From assembly GCA_017962365.1 (NCBI GenBank), contig JAGCVL010000005.1, positions 1-64,000 on the forward strand: a stretch of DNA of 64,000 nucleotides, in the 5' to 3' direction. Under the pieces are notes generated by a model. That model ran no database searches and was not told where the DNA came from. It worked only from the letters and a program-made list of their open reading frames with translations. Numbering within the stretch: position 1 is the stretch's first letter; each line of letters opens with the position of its first letter. The translations under genes were made by a program, and so were the position numbers. The stretch comes from Candidatus Saccharimonadota bacterium (GTDB lineage Bacteria > Patescibacteriota > Saccharimonadia > Saccharimonadales > Saccharimonadaceae). Shown one piece after another: positions 7,922-16,160 of the stretch.

Positions 7922-8368
7922 CTACATCTTTTGCACTTTGACCATTGCTGGCCTCAAGACTTCTGATTCATAGTAATACCCTGGCCGCAAAGTCTCGGAT
8001 ATTACCTCCTTCTCACCATCACCTTCCACCATCACCGCATCATGCAAATCCGGGTTAAACTCCACCCCCGCATCCGACAAAATTCGCTTTAGCCCTAGCT
8101 CCCCCATTGATTTTTCTAAGGTCTTCCCTAGTGGCCTTAACGTATCATAAGCCATAATCGCCCTATCTATATCATCTAGCAGAGGCAAGACTTTATACAC
8201 AGTTGCTAGCTTTGTAGCTTTTTTCTCATTTTCTTTTTGCTGCTCAATCTGCTTTCGGTAGTTTTCAAAATCCGCCCGCGTACGTTGTAAATCATTCGTG
8301 AGTTCTATAATCTTCGCATTTAGTGCGGCAATTTGCTCGGCGCCTGCATCGGCTTTCTTCTCTTTCAT
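7922..8368 (-). CDS. grpE: Nucleotide exchange factor GrpE
   Basis: Releases ADP from DnaK in the protein-folding cycle. 148 residues: an N-terminal coiled coil (residues ~8-50, QIAALNAKIIELTNDLQRTRADFENYRK) and the C-terminal head with KVLPLLDDIDRAI and FNPDLHDAVMVEGDGE. It lies 15 bp downstream of hrcA with a ribosome binding site AAGGAGAAAT, so it is in the hrcA-grpE heat-shock operon; dnaK is elsewhere in the window under its own CIRCE. Confidence 0.95.
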   Translation of the reverse strand: MKEKKADAGAEQIAALNAKIIELTNDLQRTRADFENYRKQIEQQKENEKKATKLATVYKVLPLLDDIDRAIMAYDTLRPLGKTLEKSMGELGLKRILSDAGVEFNPDLHDAVMVEGDGEKEVISETLRPGYYYESEVLRPAMVKVQKM

Positions 8369-8383
8369 ATTTCTCCTTTTACC

Positions 8384-9106
8384 TTAAATTACATCCTCAA
8401 GCATCTGACCTGCGTGTCTCACCAGCCCCATCACCCGCGCATAATTTTGCCGAGTCGGTCCTAGCACGCCAATATAACTCCGATCCGAAAACGGCGACTT
8501 AAAACGCGAGATGATAAGTGAAACTTCTGAGTTTTTACCGATCGGATTTTCCTGCCCGATGAATATATTTAGTGCCTCTCCTGGCGCCGTCTCCCGGAGC
8601 CACGGCTCGAGATTATCCAGAAGTCTCGCCACCGCCTGTACGCGCCTCGCGTCCACAAACTCCGGCTGCGTAAAAAGTCTCGTCAATCCAGAGAGGTATA
8701 GCTGTCCATCAATCGTCGCAAGACCCAAGTTACCAGTCAGCTCCACCAGCGCATCTACCGCACCACGGATTGCTGCATCGGCTCGCGATTGCGAAGAGAC
8801 TCTCACCTCAATCGCATGAGCACCCCTGTCAAGACTAGGCTCTTTCTCGGTCCGCTCGCCCAGGCAACCACCCTCAAGATGGTTGACATAGCATCTGTAT
8901 CCAGCATCGGTCGGCACTCTCCCCGCCGAAGTGTGCGGCTGAGCAATCAAACCTAGCGCCTCTAGCCGTGCCATCTCCGCCCGAATCGTTGCCGGAGACA
9001 CTTTGAAAAGTTTCGCCATCGTCACGCTCCCGACCGGGCTCGCCGTCTCAGCATATTCTTCCACAATTTGCCACAAAATTTGCTTTTGCCGCTCTGTTAT
9101 TTCCAT
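8384..9106 (-). CDS. hrcA: Heat-inducible transcription repressor HrcA
   Basis: Binds CIRCE operators and represses chaperone genes. About 240 residues, shorter than the usual ~340. The N-terminal winged helix (ITERQKQILWQIVEEYAETA, VSPATIRAEMARLEALGLI, QPHTSAGRVPTDAGYR) is intact. The C-terminal domain keeps the QENPIGKNSEVSLIISRF and GVLGPTRQNYARVMGLV blocks. Start at 9106: TATAAT at 9118-9113 lies six bases upstream, so the longer in-frame start at 9163 would read through the promoter and operator. It is autoregulated by the CIRCE at 9124-9150. Confidence 0.93.
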   Translation of the reverse strand: MEITERQKQILWQIVEEYAETASPVGSVTMAKLFKVSPATIRAEMARLEALGLIAQPHTSAGRVPTDAGYRCYVNHLEGGCLGERTEKEPSLDRGAHAIEVRVSSQSRADAAIRGAVDALVELTGNLGLATIDGQLYLSGLTRLFTQPEFVDARRVQAVARLLDNLEPWLRETAPGEALNIFIGQENPIGKNSEVSLIISRFKSPFSDRSYIGVLGPTRQNYARVMGLVRHAGQMLEDVI

Positions 9107-9123
9107 ACTTTCATTATACAAAA

Positions 9124-9150
9124 TTAGCGCTTTAACGTCAAGAGTGCCAG
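9124..9150. promoter_or_regulatory. CIRCE operator over the hrcA-grpE promoter
   Basis: TTAGCGCTT-N9-GAGTGCCAG on the plus strand, an imperfect version of TTAGCACTC-N9-GAGTGCTAA. The right half is identical to that of the dnaK CIRCE (GAGTGCCAG). On the minus strand it overlaps a TTGACG -35 placed 17 bp from the TATAAT at 9118-9113, so HrcA binding would block RNA polymerase directly. Confidence 0.8.
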
Positions 9151-9220
9151 ATGCTAACCGCAAGCCTTTTTATCCCTAATTTCTTGAAAATCCAGCAAAA
9201 ATCACTCATACATTATGTGC

Positions 9221-9226
9221 TATAAT
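9221..9226 (+). promoter_or_regulatory. Extended -10 (TGCTATAAT), leaderless type
   Basis: TATAAT with TGC directly upstream and six bases to the ATG at 9233. It fixes the start of the kinase gene; the in-frame upstream start at 9215 would translate the promoter itself. Confidence 0.7.
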
Positions 9227-9232
9227 TACATT

Positions 9233-9868
9233 ATGGAAGACAAAATCGCCGCAATTAAAGCTTGGCTTGGCACCGGCTCTCTCAACATTTTTGGCTTGCC
9301 TATGTCCGGCAAAGACACTCAAGGGTTAATGCTTGCCAAATCTCTAGACGCCAAACTTCTCTCGTCCGGCATCATCATCCGCGCCAAAGAAGCTGAAACC
9401 CACAAAAACCTTACCGGCCATGGCGCTCTTGTCCCCACTAATGTCTTTTATGAATGGGTTTTGCCATATTTCTCACGCAAAGATATCGCAAACAAGCCCC
9501 TTGTCCTCTCTTCCGTCGGTCGCTGGTCCGGCGAAGAAGACGAAGTCATGTCTGCCGCCTCCGCCGCCGGCCATGAGATTAAAGCCGTCATTCTCTTAAA
9601 CATCTCCGAAGCCGATGTCGAGAGCCGCTGGTTTACCGCTAAATCCCTCGGCGACCGTGGCGACCGCCGAGACGACCAAGATATTGAGACTTTTCGCACT
9701 CGCCTCGAAGAATTTCGCACCAAAACTCTACCGGTCTTGCAGCATTACAAAGCCCTCGGTTTACTCGTTAGCATTAATGGCGACCAATCCCGCGACGCAG
9801 TCTTCGCCGAAATCATAGACAGCCTCTACGCCATTGCCGCCAAAGCTAACGCCGCTTCAAACGCTTAA
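9233..9868 (+). CDS. Adenylate-kinase-like nucleoside monophosphate kinase
   Basis: 211 residues. The P-loop is GLPMSGKDTQG near residues 15-25, with SG replacing the usual PG/AG of GxPGAGKGT. The NMP-binding region follows (AKLLSSGIIIRAKEAETH, resembling the SxGxxLR motif of adenylate kinase), and a lid-like arginine set is seen in RWFTAKSLGDRGDRRDD. Probably transfers phosphate from ATP to a nucleoside monophosphate; the substrate is not clear. A canonical adk is not in the window. Its 3' end overlaps the convergent lamin-tail gene by about 23 bp. Confidence 0.8.
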   Translation: MEDKIAAIKAWLGTGSLNIFGLPMSGKDTQGLMLAKSLDAKLLSSGIIIRAKEAETHKNLTGHGALVPTNVFYEWVLPYFSRKDIANKPLVLSSVGRWSGEEDEVMSAASAAGHEIKAVILLNISEADVESRWFTAKSLGDRGDRRDDQDIETFRTRLEEFRTKTLPVLQHYKALGLLVSINGDQSRDAVFAEIIDSLYAIAAKANAASNA

Positions 9869-11333
9869 ATATCTTCTTAATCTCCTGCCGAAATTCCCAC
9901 ACGACATATACTACCCCCACCCCCACTACCGAAAGCACCGCATAGAGCGCCACAAACGATGAATCCTCCTCAAAAGCTTCTTCTTTTAACTCGTATTTTG
10001 CGCCCGTATTTTCCACTATTTTCTTGCATCTCCCCGTCTCCTCGTTTAAGTAGTATCCTTCTTCGCAGGTTTTTTCTTCAACTACTGCAATTTTCTTGCA
10101 TCTCCCCGTCTCCTCATTTAGATAATACCCTTCTTTGCAGGTCTTTTCCTCTGCCTCGTCCTCAATCTTTTTACACCTACCAGTCAAAGGATTCAAATAT
10201 TTTCCTTCCGGACAAGTTTTTGCCTCCGGCTCATCGTCAGCACCATACCCATCGCTCACCTGATACTCCTGATATACATTTGTCACTCCAGGCGTCACTG
10301 CGTATGTCATCTGCCAAGCCTCTTCTTCTAAGTCGCGGTCAAAAAGCGCCCACGACGTTCCCTTTTTCTGGCCATTAAAATACTCTAGCACGTCCACCGC
10401 CTCGCCATCCACATCCACAATCTCAAGCACATTTGAATTTTTCGGATTCTTGGTTAGTTTAAAATCCGTCACCCACCTAACTGCATAACTTTTAGCCTCC
10501 ACTTCACCCTCAAGTGGGTATGTTTTTCCTTTATATCGAAGCGTACATCCGTCCATTTTTATCGCCTCTGCACTGCTGTTATAAAATTCCACAAACTGCT
10601 CCGCCTGCGATTCTTTGTAATAACTCAAAATCTCCGAAAACAAAAGCCCCTCGCATTGCTTTGCCGGCTTTTCATCCTCCACCGGGTTTTTATCGTCATT
10701 TTCCACCACCTCCACCTCTGTTTCGTCGTCATTTTCCTCATCATCATCGGGTTTTTCAACAAGATTTTCTATCATCAAACTATCTTTAATATACTCCGGC
10801 TCATACTCTTCCACATGTTCAAATTCACCCGTCTCCAAATTTCGCACTAGTGCCGTCGGCTTACTAGACGTAAAATACTTCACGCAACCACCTTTGCCAG
10901 TCCAACACACACTATCCACCACCTCATCGCCGACCAGGAGCGACACCGGCCCCGCCTTTAAGGCCAGCGTCGCGCCGTAAGTCGCGTTAGACAACTCGCT
11001 TCCCATGGATTTGTCGTAACGAAGGATTAGACTCTCGCCGAGCATGTAGCTGTTCTCGGGAAATTTCACCAGCTCGATGTCCTTCCCGCTTGAATTTGTA
11101 TAGCGCACAGTCACGCCAGCGAGCGAAACCAAATCGTCGGAGTTTTTGCGAATCTCTATCATCTCTCCGACATCACTTACCCCGTCAACTTTATACCCAG
11201 GATTTATCGCTTGAATATATAAAATCGGGAACTCAAATTCATCACCCTCCGCCACCGCCATCCCACGCGGCATAATTATCGCCATTAAACCCACACACAC
11301 CACCAAACTAAATAAATTATAAATTTTCTTCAT
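9846..11333 (-). CDS. Lamin-tail-domain surface protein with Cys-rich repeats
   Basis: About 495 residues. A signal peptide (KKIYNLFSLVVCVGLMAIIMPRG) is followed by two lamin-tail-like beta domains (about 30-150 and 230-350; e.g. LYIQAINPG...GEMIEIRKNS and LLFSEILSYYKESQAEQFVEFYNSS), joined by an Asp/Glu-rich linker. Three copies of C-x-EG(K/Y)YLN-xx-TGRCKKI follow (two Cys each), then a C-terminal membrane helix and a KRLKRR basic tail. Probably displayed on the envelope. Start at ATG 11333 is preferred over a TTG further upstream; neither has a clear ribosome binding site. Confidence 0.75.
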   Translation of the reverse strand: MKKIYNLFSLVVCVGLMAIIMPRGMAVAEGDEFEFPILYIQAINPGYKVDGVSDVGEMIEIRKNSDDLVSLAGVTVRYTNSSGKDIELVKFPENSYMLGESLILRYDKSMGSELSNATYGATLALKAGPVSLLVGDEVVDSVCWTGKGGCVKYFTSSKPTALVRNLETGEFEHVEEYEPEYIKDSLMIENLVEKPDDDEENDDETEVEVVENDDKNPVEDEKPAKQCEGLLFSEILSYYKESQAEQFVEFYNSSAEAIKMDGCTLRYKGKTYPLEGEVEAKSYAVRWVTDFKLTKNPKNSNVLEIVDVDGEAVDVLEYFNGQKKGTSWALFDRDLEEEAWQMTYAVTPGVTNVYQEYQVSDGYGADDEPEAKTCPEGKYLNPLTGRCKKIEDEAEEKTCKEGYYLNEETGRCKKIAVVEEKTCEEGYYLNEETGRCKKIVENTGAKYELKEEAFEEDSSFVALYAVLSVVGVGVVYVVWEFRQEIKKIFKRLKRR

Positions 11334-11392
11334 GCGCCGAACGTTAGCATAGGTCCAAATAAAAATCAACCCCTTACCCTCATTTTTTATGA

Positions 11393-11398
11393 TATAAT
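11393..11398 (+). promoter_or_regulatory. Extended -10 (TGATATAAT), leaderless type
   Basis: TATAAT six bases before ATG 11405, with TGA directly upstream. It serves the three-gene run 11405-13717. Confidence 0.7.
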
Positions 11399-11404
11399 TA
11401 AACC

Positions 11405-12109
11405 ATGACCATTTTCGCCTCTGTCATAATTATTTTACTGTCTATGCTTATTACCGCCTCACTCCAACTCGTGCCGGGAACTTTTTCTTGTTTTTATCAT
11501 TACGCTCTTGGTAAAACTTCATCCAAAAAAGCCGGCGATCGTAGTCTCAGCTTCGTCCTTGGCACCGAAATTTTCGTCAGTTTCATTTGGATTTTACTAC
11601 TAATCACCCTGTCGTTTCTCGACCCCATAGTTGACATATATTCCGCACCAGTTTTCCTAATCACTTCCGGCATCATTTTTGCCGAAGCTGCCGCTTTCTT
11701 GCTTTTCTATTTCCGCCGCAGCAACTGCACATCATTATTTATTTCACGAAAAATCGCCGCCACATTACAAACTCGTGCCCGCAAAGCCAGCTCCCGCTCC
11801 GACGCCATTGCTATAGGTTTTTTTGCAGGACTCCCTGAGCTCATTTTTACTCTTCCACTCTATTTTATTTCCGCTGTCATTCTCTTAAATACTCCGTCCA
11901 TACCTTGCGTCCCGATTATCGTATTTTATATTATCTTCGCTACTTTGCCGCTTTTTACCATACACATCGCCTATCACAACGATCAAAACCTCGCCTCTAT
12001 CACTCGTTTTCGTACTAAACTCAAACCTTTTATTCGCATTATTATTCCCATCATCTACGCCACCATCGCCCTACTAGCAATAATCTTAGGAGTATCAAAC
12101 CATGGATGA
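11405..12109 (+). CDS. Polytopic membrane protein (about six helices)
   Basis: 234 residues with about six hydrophobic segments (near residues 1-25, 50-72, 80-100, 140-160, 175-195, 208-230). The pattern of a Pro/Gly-containing first helix (SLQLVPGTFSCFYHYALG) and a second copy-like segment (AIGFFAGLPELIFTLPLYF) suggests a small transporter with internal pseudo-symmetry, as in the LysE or CcdA/DsbD folds, but I see no diagnostic motif. First gene of an overlapping set with the 79-aa protein and a flavoprotein, so it may carry a substrate or electrons for them. Confidence 0.65.
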   Translation: MTIFASVIIILLSMLITASLQLVPGTFSCFYHYALGKTSSKKAGDRSLSFVLGTEIFVSFIWILLLITLSFLDPIVDIYSAPVFLITSGIIFAEAAAFLLFYFRRSNCTSLFISRKIAATLQTRARKASSRSDAIAIGFFAGLPELIFTLPLYFISAVILLNTPSIPCVPIIVFYIIFATLPLFTIHIAYHNDQNLASITRFRTKLKPFIRIIIPIIYATIALLAIILGVSNHG

Positions 12110-12341
12110 TAAAACTCTAAAATCTCTCCGCTCCGATTTAAAACTTCACGCTCGCGCGCTTAGCATTCCATCCGGTGCCGCCGATGACTTCATCAATGAG
12201 ACTATCAAATCCGTCCAAAAATCCCTCAATAAAAAATCCACCATCACTTCTGCCGACCTCACTCGCCTCGTAGTCAAAAACCTCAAAAAATATAATGCCG
12301 ATTTTGCTTATGTTTATGAAAATCGTGATACAATAATATAA
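12102..12341 (+). CDS. Small helical protein
   Basis: 79 residues, soluble and basic. It overlaps the preceding gene (ATGGATGA) and has AGGAG about nine bases upstream. The end (ITSADLTRLVVKNLKKYNADFAYVYENRDTII) faintly resembles the last helices of an ATP-cone domain, but too little is left to claim it. Translation is coupled to the membrane protein upstream; the flavoprotein follows two bases after its stop. Confidence 0.6.
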   Translation: MDDKTLKSLRSDLKLHARALSIPSGAADDFINETIKSVQKSLNKKSTITSADLTRLVVKNLKKYNADFAYVYENRDTII

Positions 12342-12343
12342 AG

Positions 12344-13717
12344 ATGGGTAAAAAATATAATTTTGACTATTTAATTATTGGTAGTGGTCCAGCTGGTGGC
12401 ACCGCTGCCCGCCTCCTCGCCGCTAATAAAAAGCTCCGCATCGGGCTAGTAGAGGCTCAAGATTTTGGCGGCAGTAATCTCTGCACACGCGATATTCCAC
12501 ATCTCGTCAGCCAATCTTTCGCTCACGATTTTTACAATCTGAGCATCGCGCCTGAGATGAGTAACCAGACTCTACATTTTAATTTTCCCTCCATCGCCTC
12601 ACATCAAATTGCTATCACTACTCTACTTGGCGCTGGCGACACCACTAGGTACAAATCCCTTGGCATCACCTGCATTTCTGGCTATGCTCATTTCTTAGAT
12701 AGTCATACCATCGCTGTCGGAGACAATCAATACGCCGCCGAAAACTTCATCCTCGCCTCTGGCGCAAAGACTTCCACTGGCGATATCATCGGACTCGACT
12801 CCGTCAGATGTCTCACTCCAGACGAGGTGCCACGCTTACGTCGCCAACCTAAATTCGTTTTCATCATCGGTGGTGGTCCTACTGGTTGCGAAATCGCTGA
12901 ATATTTTGCCAAACTTGGCACTAAAGCCATTATCATGGAGCAAGCCTCCAGTCTACTTCCAAAAGAAGACCCCGAAGCTGGCAATACCTTACGTGACTAT
13001 TTTACAAATGAACTCGGCGTCATGGTCGTCACCGATTCCAAAGTTGTCGCCCTCGAAAAAGATGGCACCGCAAAACGCGTCATTTTTAAATCTGGTTCCG
13101 AAGACAAAGTCGTACGCGTAGATTGCGTGGTATTAGCCACTGGCTCCACGCCATGCACCGACTATGGCCTAGAAAACGCTGGTGTACACCTTAACAAAAA
13201 TGGCGGCATCATGGCCAATAAATTCTTCCAGACTACCACCAAAAACATCTACGCCATAGGTGACTGCCTCGGCGGCAATCATTCTTCTACCGAACGCGCC
13301 GAATATGAGGCTTCAATCCTAGCCGACAATATTCTCCACCGTTCCAAAGGCTTTGCTGATTACAAAGGTTTCATTCGCTTCATCAATACTTGTCCCAGTG
13401 TCGCCTGCGTCGGCTCCACCGAAGCTCGTTTAAAACGCCACCGCGCCAAGTACAAAACTTCCATCGTTTATTTGAGAAATCTCCCTGCCGCCATTGTTGA
13501 CGGCTTAGACTGCGGATTTGTCAAAATCATCGCTAGCCCACGCACTGGTCATATTCTTGGTGCCACCATCGTCGCACCGCACGCCGAGCTCATGGCTACA
13601 GAACTTAGCCTCGCCATTCGCCATCGTTCTACGATTTTAGAACTTGCTAGCACCCCATACATGACCAATTCATATAGTTACGCCATCAAACTCGCCACTA
13701 GACAGCTTATTAAATAG
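12344..13717 (+). CDS. FAD/NAD(P) oxidoreductase of the disulfide-reductase family lacking the redox disulfide
   Basis: 457 residues. FAD-binding GxGxxG is at residues ~12-17 (IIGSGPAGGTAA), the NAD(P)-binding GGGPTGCEIAEYF near 178-190, and the second FAD motif is YAIGDCLGG near 300; the C-terminal dimerisation domain is present. The active-site segment reads GGSNLCTRDIPH where lipoamide dehydrogenase and mercuric reductase have GGTCLNxGCIPS. Both catalytic Cys positions are replaced (Asn and Asp), and one Cys sits two positions later. It therefore cannot be a normal disulfide reductase. The catalytic His-Glu pair near the C-terminus is also not conserved. Follows the 79-aa gene in the same operon. 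Confidence 0.85.
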   Translation: MGKKYNFDYLIIGSGPAGGTAARLLAANKKLRIGLVEAQDFGGSNLCTRDIPHLVSQSFAHDFYNLSIAPEMSNQTLHFNFPSIASHQIAITTLLGAGDTTRYKSLGITCISGYAHFLDSHTIAVGDNQYAAENFILASGAKTSTGDIIGLDSVRCLTPDEVPRLRRQPKFVFIIGGGPTGCEIAEYFAKLGTKAIIMEQASSLLPKEDPEAGNTLRDYFTNELGVMVVTDSKVVALEKDGTAKRVIFKSGSEDKVVRVDCVVLATGSTPCTDYGLENAGVHLNKNGGIMANKFFQTTTKNIYAIGDCLGGNHSSTERAEYEASILADNILHRSKGFADYKGFIRFINTCPSVACVGSTEARLKRHRAKYKTSIVYLRNLPAAIVDGLDCGFVKIIASPRTGHILGATIVAPHAELMATELSLAIRHRSTILELASTPYMTNSYSYAIKLATRQLIK

Positions 13718-13727
13718 CCCATCAAAC

Positions 13728-13769
13728 AAAAATCAGCCTAAGTTAGGGGGGTAACTTAGACTGATTTTT
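13728..13769. terminator. Bidirectional terminator
   Basis: A long hairpin with arms AAATCAGCCTAAGTTA and TAACTTAGACTGATTT around a G6 loop, flanked by A and T runs on both sides. It ends the flavoprotein operon on the plus strand and the tRNA-fMet transcript on the minus strand. Confidence 0.85.
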
Positions 13770-13792
13770 ACTCTGAAATATTTTTCAGAACT

Positions 13793-13869
13793 TGGTGGCG
13801 GGGGTTCGATTTGAACGAACGACCTTTTGGTTATGAGCCAAACGAGCTACCAGGCTGCTCTACCCCGCG
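13793..13869 (-). tRNA. Initiator tRNA-fMet(CAU), atypical stem
   Basis: Anticodon loop CTCATAA (CAT), D-arm AGCAGCCTGGTAGCTCG as in bacterial initiators, T-arm GTTCG-TTCAAAT-CGAAC, CCA encoded. Position 1-72 is a C-C mismatch (E. coli has C-A), still unpaired as formylation needs. The anticodon stem is TTTGG/CCAAA, so only two G-C pairs lie next to the loop instead of the usual three. A small hairpin CTGAAA-AATA-TTTCAG follows the CCA. Confidence 0.9.
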
Positions 13870-13926
13870 ACACTACTGCAATCTAGCAGTATTATTATAT
13901 ATCTACCACCAAATTTTGTCAATACT

Positions 13927-15237
13927 TTAGAGTCCGTATTCGCTACCGACGATTAATTCTTTTTCAATTTTCACCTCACCGCCGGCATCATTGTCGGTCG
14001 CCTGAATCACATATGGCAAATATACTGAGCCAGAGCTTGAGCCTTCAAGTCTCACTTCCACCCTACGATACAAATCATTTGCCCTACCAGTCGAATCAAT
14101 CGCTACCTGCATATTACTCAAACTTATAGCAGTGGCATCCCCCTCACCCGCCATAGAACCAGATATGCCAGATTCACATGATATATCCGTGCAGAGAGTG
14201 AGACTAAAGCCCGTTGCCGGCTGACCATACGGAAGTGACACTGCAAACATAAACGTGTCAGTACTACGATTGCCGCCAATCGGCTCAGGAATTCCGATCA
14301 TCGCCACGCAATCATCATTACAATATACTACATACGGTAAATTTTTCTCCAAGTTATTAGTCTTCGCAAATTCCTCCGCCGAAATATTATTACCAATAGT
14401 CCCACCTTTATAAGCCCCAATATAGGTGTCTCCTGACCCAGAAGCGGCTCCCACAAGATTAGTTGGAACTAAAAAGATCATCGCGCGATCAGTCTGACCG
14501 CTACCATTAGTCTGGGAATTTATATCGCTAATTTTAAAATCTTTAGCCGTCTGTACTAGCTGAAGCGCCAAAGTCGGATAGGTAGGCACTGACCCATTAC
14601 TATCTGTCCAAAATGCTACCCGACCACTATTATTGTCACTGTTTCCGTTTCCAATAAAATTACTGCTGAAAGTACCGATTCCTGCCACTTCCGTCGGATT
14701 CCAGCTAATTTTCACATACTTTATCTGATTAATCTGGCTTTCATCTTCCAAAGCCACCTTGATAATCCTATAACTGCTCGATGGGTCAAGATCCGCCCGG
14801 TAATCCGACAATTTAGTATTTATCATCACGCACGTATATGCCTGATCCATATTATTGCCAGACCCTGCGCCTTCACTAATCTTCACCTCGTTAGATTCAA
14901 TCGTCCGCCCTAGAATTTTTGCCACCATGTCACAATCCGGGTGCTGCATATAATAAATAATGTTCTCACATGTAATTTCTCCGCTGCCAGAATATTCTAC
15001 GCCAGTACGATAGCCTTGTTTTAAGCACGATTGATAATTAAGTAGCGCCAACTTTGCATCTTCCACGCCAGCCATCGCCGAATCATATGCTGACCGCGAC
15101 AAATCACTACCTGAAGTTCGTTCGACTTCCGACATTACCACCATCGCAAAGCTCGATGCCACGATCACCAAGATCAGCGCCGCAAACGCCACGATATAAA
15201 ACGAAGCTACACCCTTTTTAAATCTACTCTTCTTCAT
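13927..15237 (-). CDS. PilX-like pilus-assembly/pseudopilin protein
   Basis: 436 residues. A basic start and one hydrophobic helix (KKGVASFYIVAFAALILVIVASSFAMVV, residues ~8-35) are followed by SEVERTSGSDLSRSAYDSAMAGVEDAK, which matches the PilX/PilK-type N-terminus (lacks the GFTxxE prepilin site but has Glu after the helix). The rest is an exported beta-rich domain with several Cys pairs. Last gene of a three-gene pilin set; its ATG overlaps the stop of the upstream gene (ATGA). Confidence 0.7.
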   Translation of the reverse strand: MKKSRFKKGVASFYIVAFAALILVIVASSFAMVVMSEVERTSGSDLSRSAYDSAMAGVEDAKLALLNYQSCLKQGYRTGVEYSGSGEITCENIIYYMQHPDCDMVAKILGRTIESNEVKISEGAGSGNNMDQAYTCVMINTKLSDYRADLDPSSSYRIIKVALEDESQINQIKYVKISWNPTEVAGIGTFSSNFIGNGNSDNNSGRVAFWTDSNGSVPTYPTLALQLVQTAKDFKISDINSQTNGSGQTDRAMIFLVPTNLVGAASGSGDTYIGAYKGGTIGNNISAEEFAKTNNLEKNLPYVVYCNDDCVAMIGIPEPIGGNRSTDTFMFAVSLPYGQPATGFSLTLCTDISCESGISGSMAGEGDATAISLSNMQVAIDSTGRANDLYRRVEVRLEGSSSGSVYLPYVIQATDNDAGGEVKIEKELIVGSEYGL

Positions 15238-16139
15238 TTATTACTTCCTCCTGACGCCCTTACGGCGAAACTAAATTTATTAATCGCACAATAATTATAT
15301 GCAAAATCATATCCACTCGGCGTAGCGCACGCGTTATTTCGCGACAGGATGTTAACTCCACCATCTACGGTCCCAAGGATAAACGTACCTTGATAGAATA
15401 CTGAGTTATTATCATAATTTACCGCTGGCTTTGCTATTGTTAAATCATAAATCGCCAAATCACCAGCCCCTCGCGTAGTCAATAACTGCTCTGGCCTTTC
15501 ATCTAGCGTCTGGCTGCTGATATTAATCACATTATTCATTTCAGCCGCAAATGAGTACTCACCATCATTGTTATACGCCGCCGTGCAAACGCTTCTATTT
15601 GGATCCTGTACCCGAAGCATCCTAAATGGCGCACTACTAGAACCCTCTCTATATCTTATCTCGCCATCACTAGTTACAAGCGTCGCCCATTTACTTGCTG
15701 TTTTCTCAGCAAATTTAGCGCCGCTAAGCTCATAATATCCACTATTCCAAATGTACGAATACGTGCCAGTACAATATACACCGTAGATTGGTGCTTCAAA
15801 CTCTCTCCTCCCGTCCATACTTACTTTCGAAAAATGCGTCAAAGATACATAATTATAGGCGCTATCATTAAGACATTTATCCCTTTCGACGGTATTGCCC
15901 GTGTACAAATTGCTACAAACAACCATCAGTGAACTTGCAGAAGATCTCTGCGTTGCCGCCCTGAAATCATCCACTAGATTAATGCCGGTCGTATTTACAT
16001 GTGCCATCATATTGCCTTTACGATAAGCCACCACCATACTGTTAATCACCACCGCTAGCGAAATCGACAAAATCCCCACAAAAACAATCGATATCGACAG
16101 CTCAACCATAGTAAACCCGTGACGTGACGACAATTTCAT
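15234..16139 (-). CDS. Type IV prepilin-like protein
   Basis: 301 residues. The prepilin peptidase site HGFTMVELS is at residues ~7-15, followed by the hydrophobic assembly helix. A long C-terminal domain with paired Cys resembles minor pseudopilins. Start at 16139 is set by a TGGTATAAT promoter (TATAAT 16151-16146) ending six bases upstream. Middle gene of three. Confidence 0.8.
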   Translation of the reverse strand: MKLSSRHGFTMVELSISIVFVGILSISLAVVINSMVVAYRKGNMMAHVNTTGINLVDDFRAATQRSSASSLMVVCSNLYTGNTVERDKCLNDSAYNYVSLTHFSKVSMDGRREFEAPIYGVYCTGTYSYIWNSGYYELSGAKFAEKTASKWATLVTSDGEIRYREGSSSAPFRMLRVQDPNRSVCTAAYNNDGEYSFAAEMNNVINISSQTLDERPEQLLTTRGAGDLAIYDLTIAKPAVNYDNNSVFYQGTFILGTVDGGVNILSRNNACATPSGYDFAYNYCAINKFSFAVRASGGSNK

Positions 16140-16160
16140 ACTTAAATTATACCATAACAA

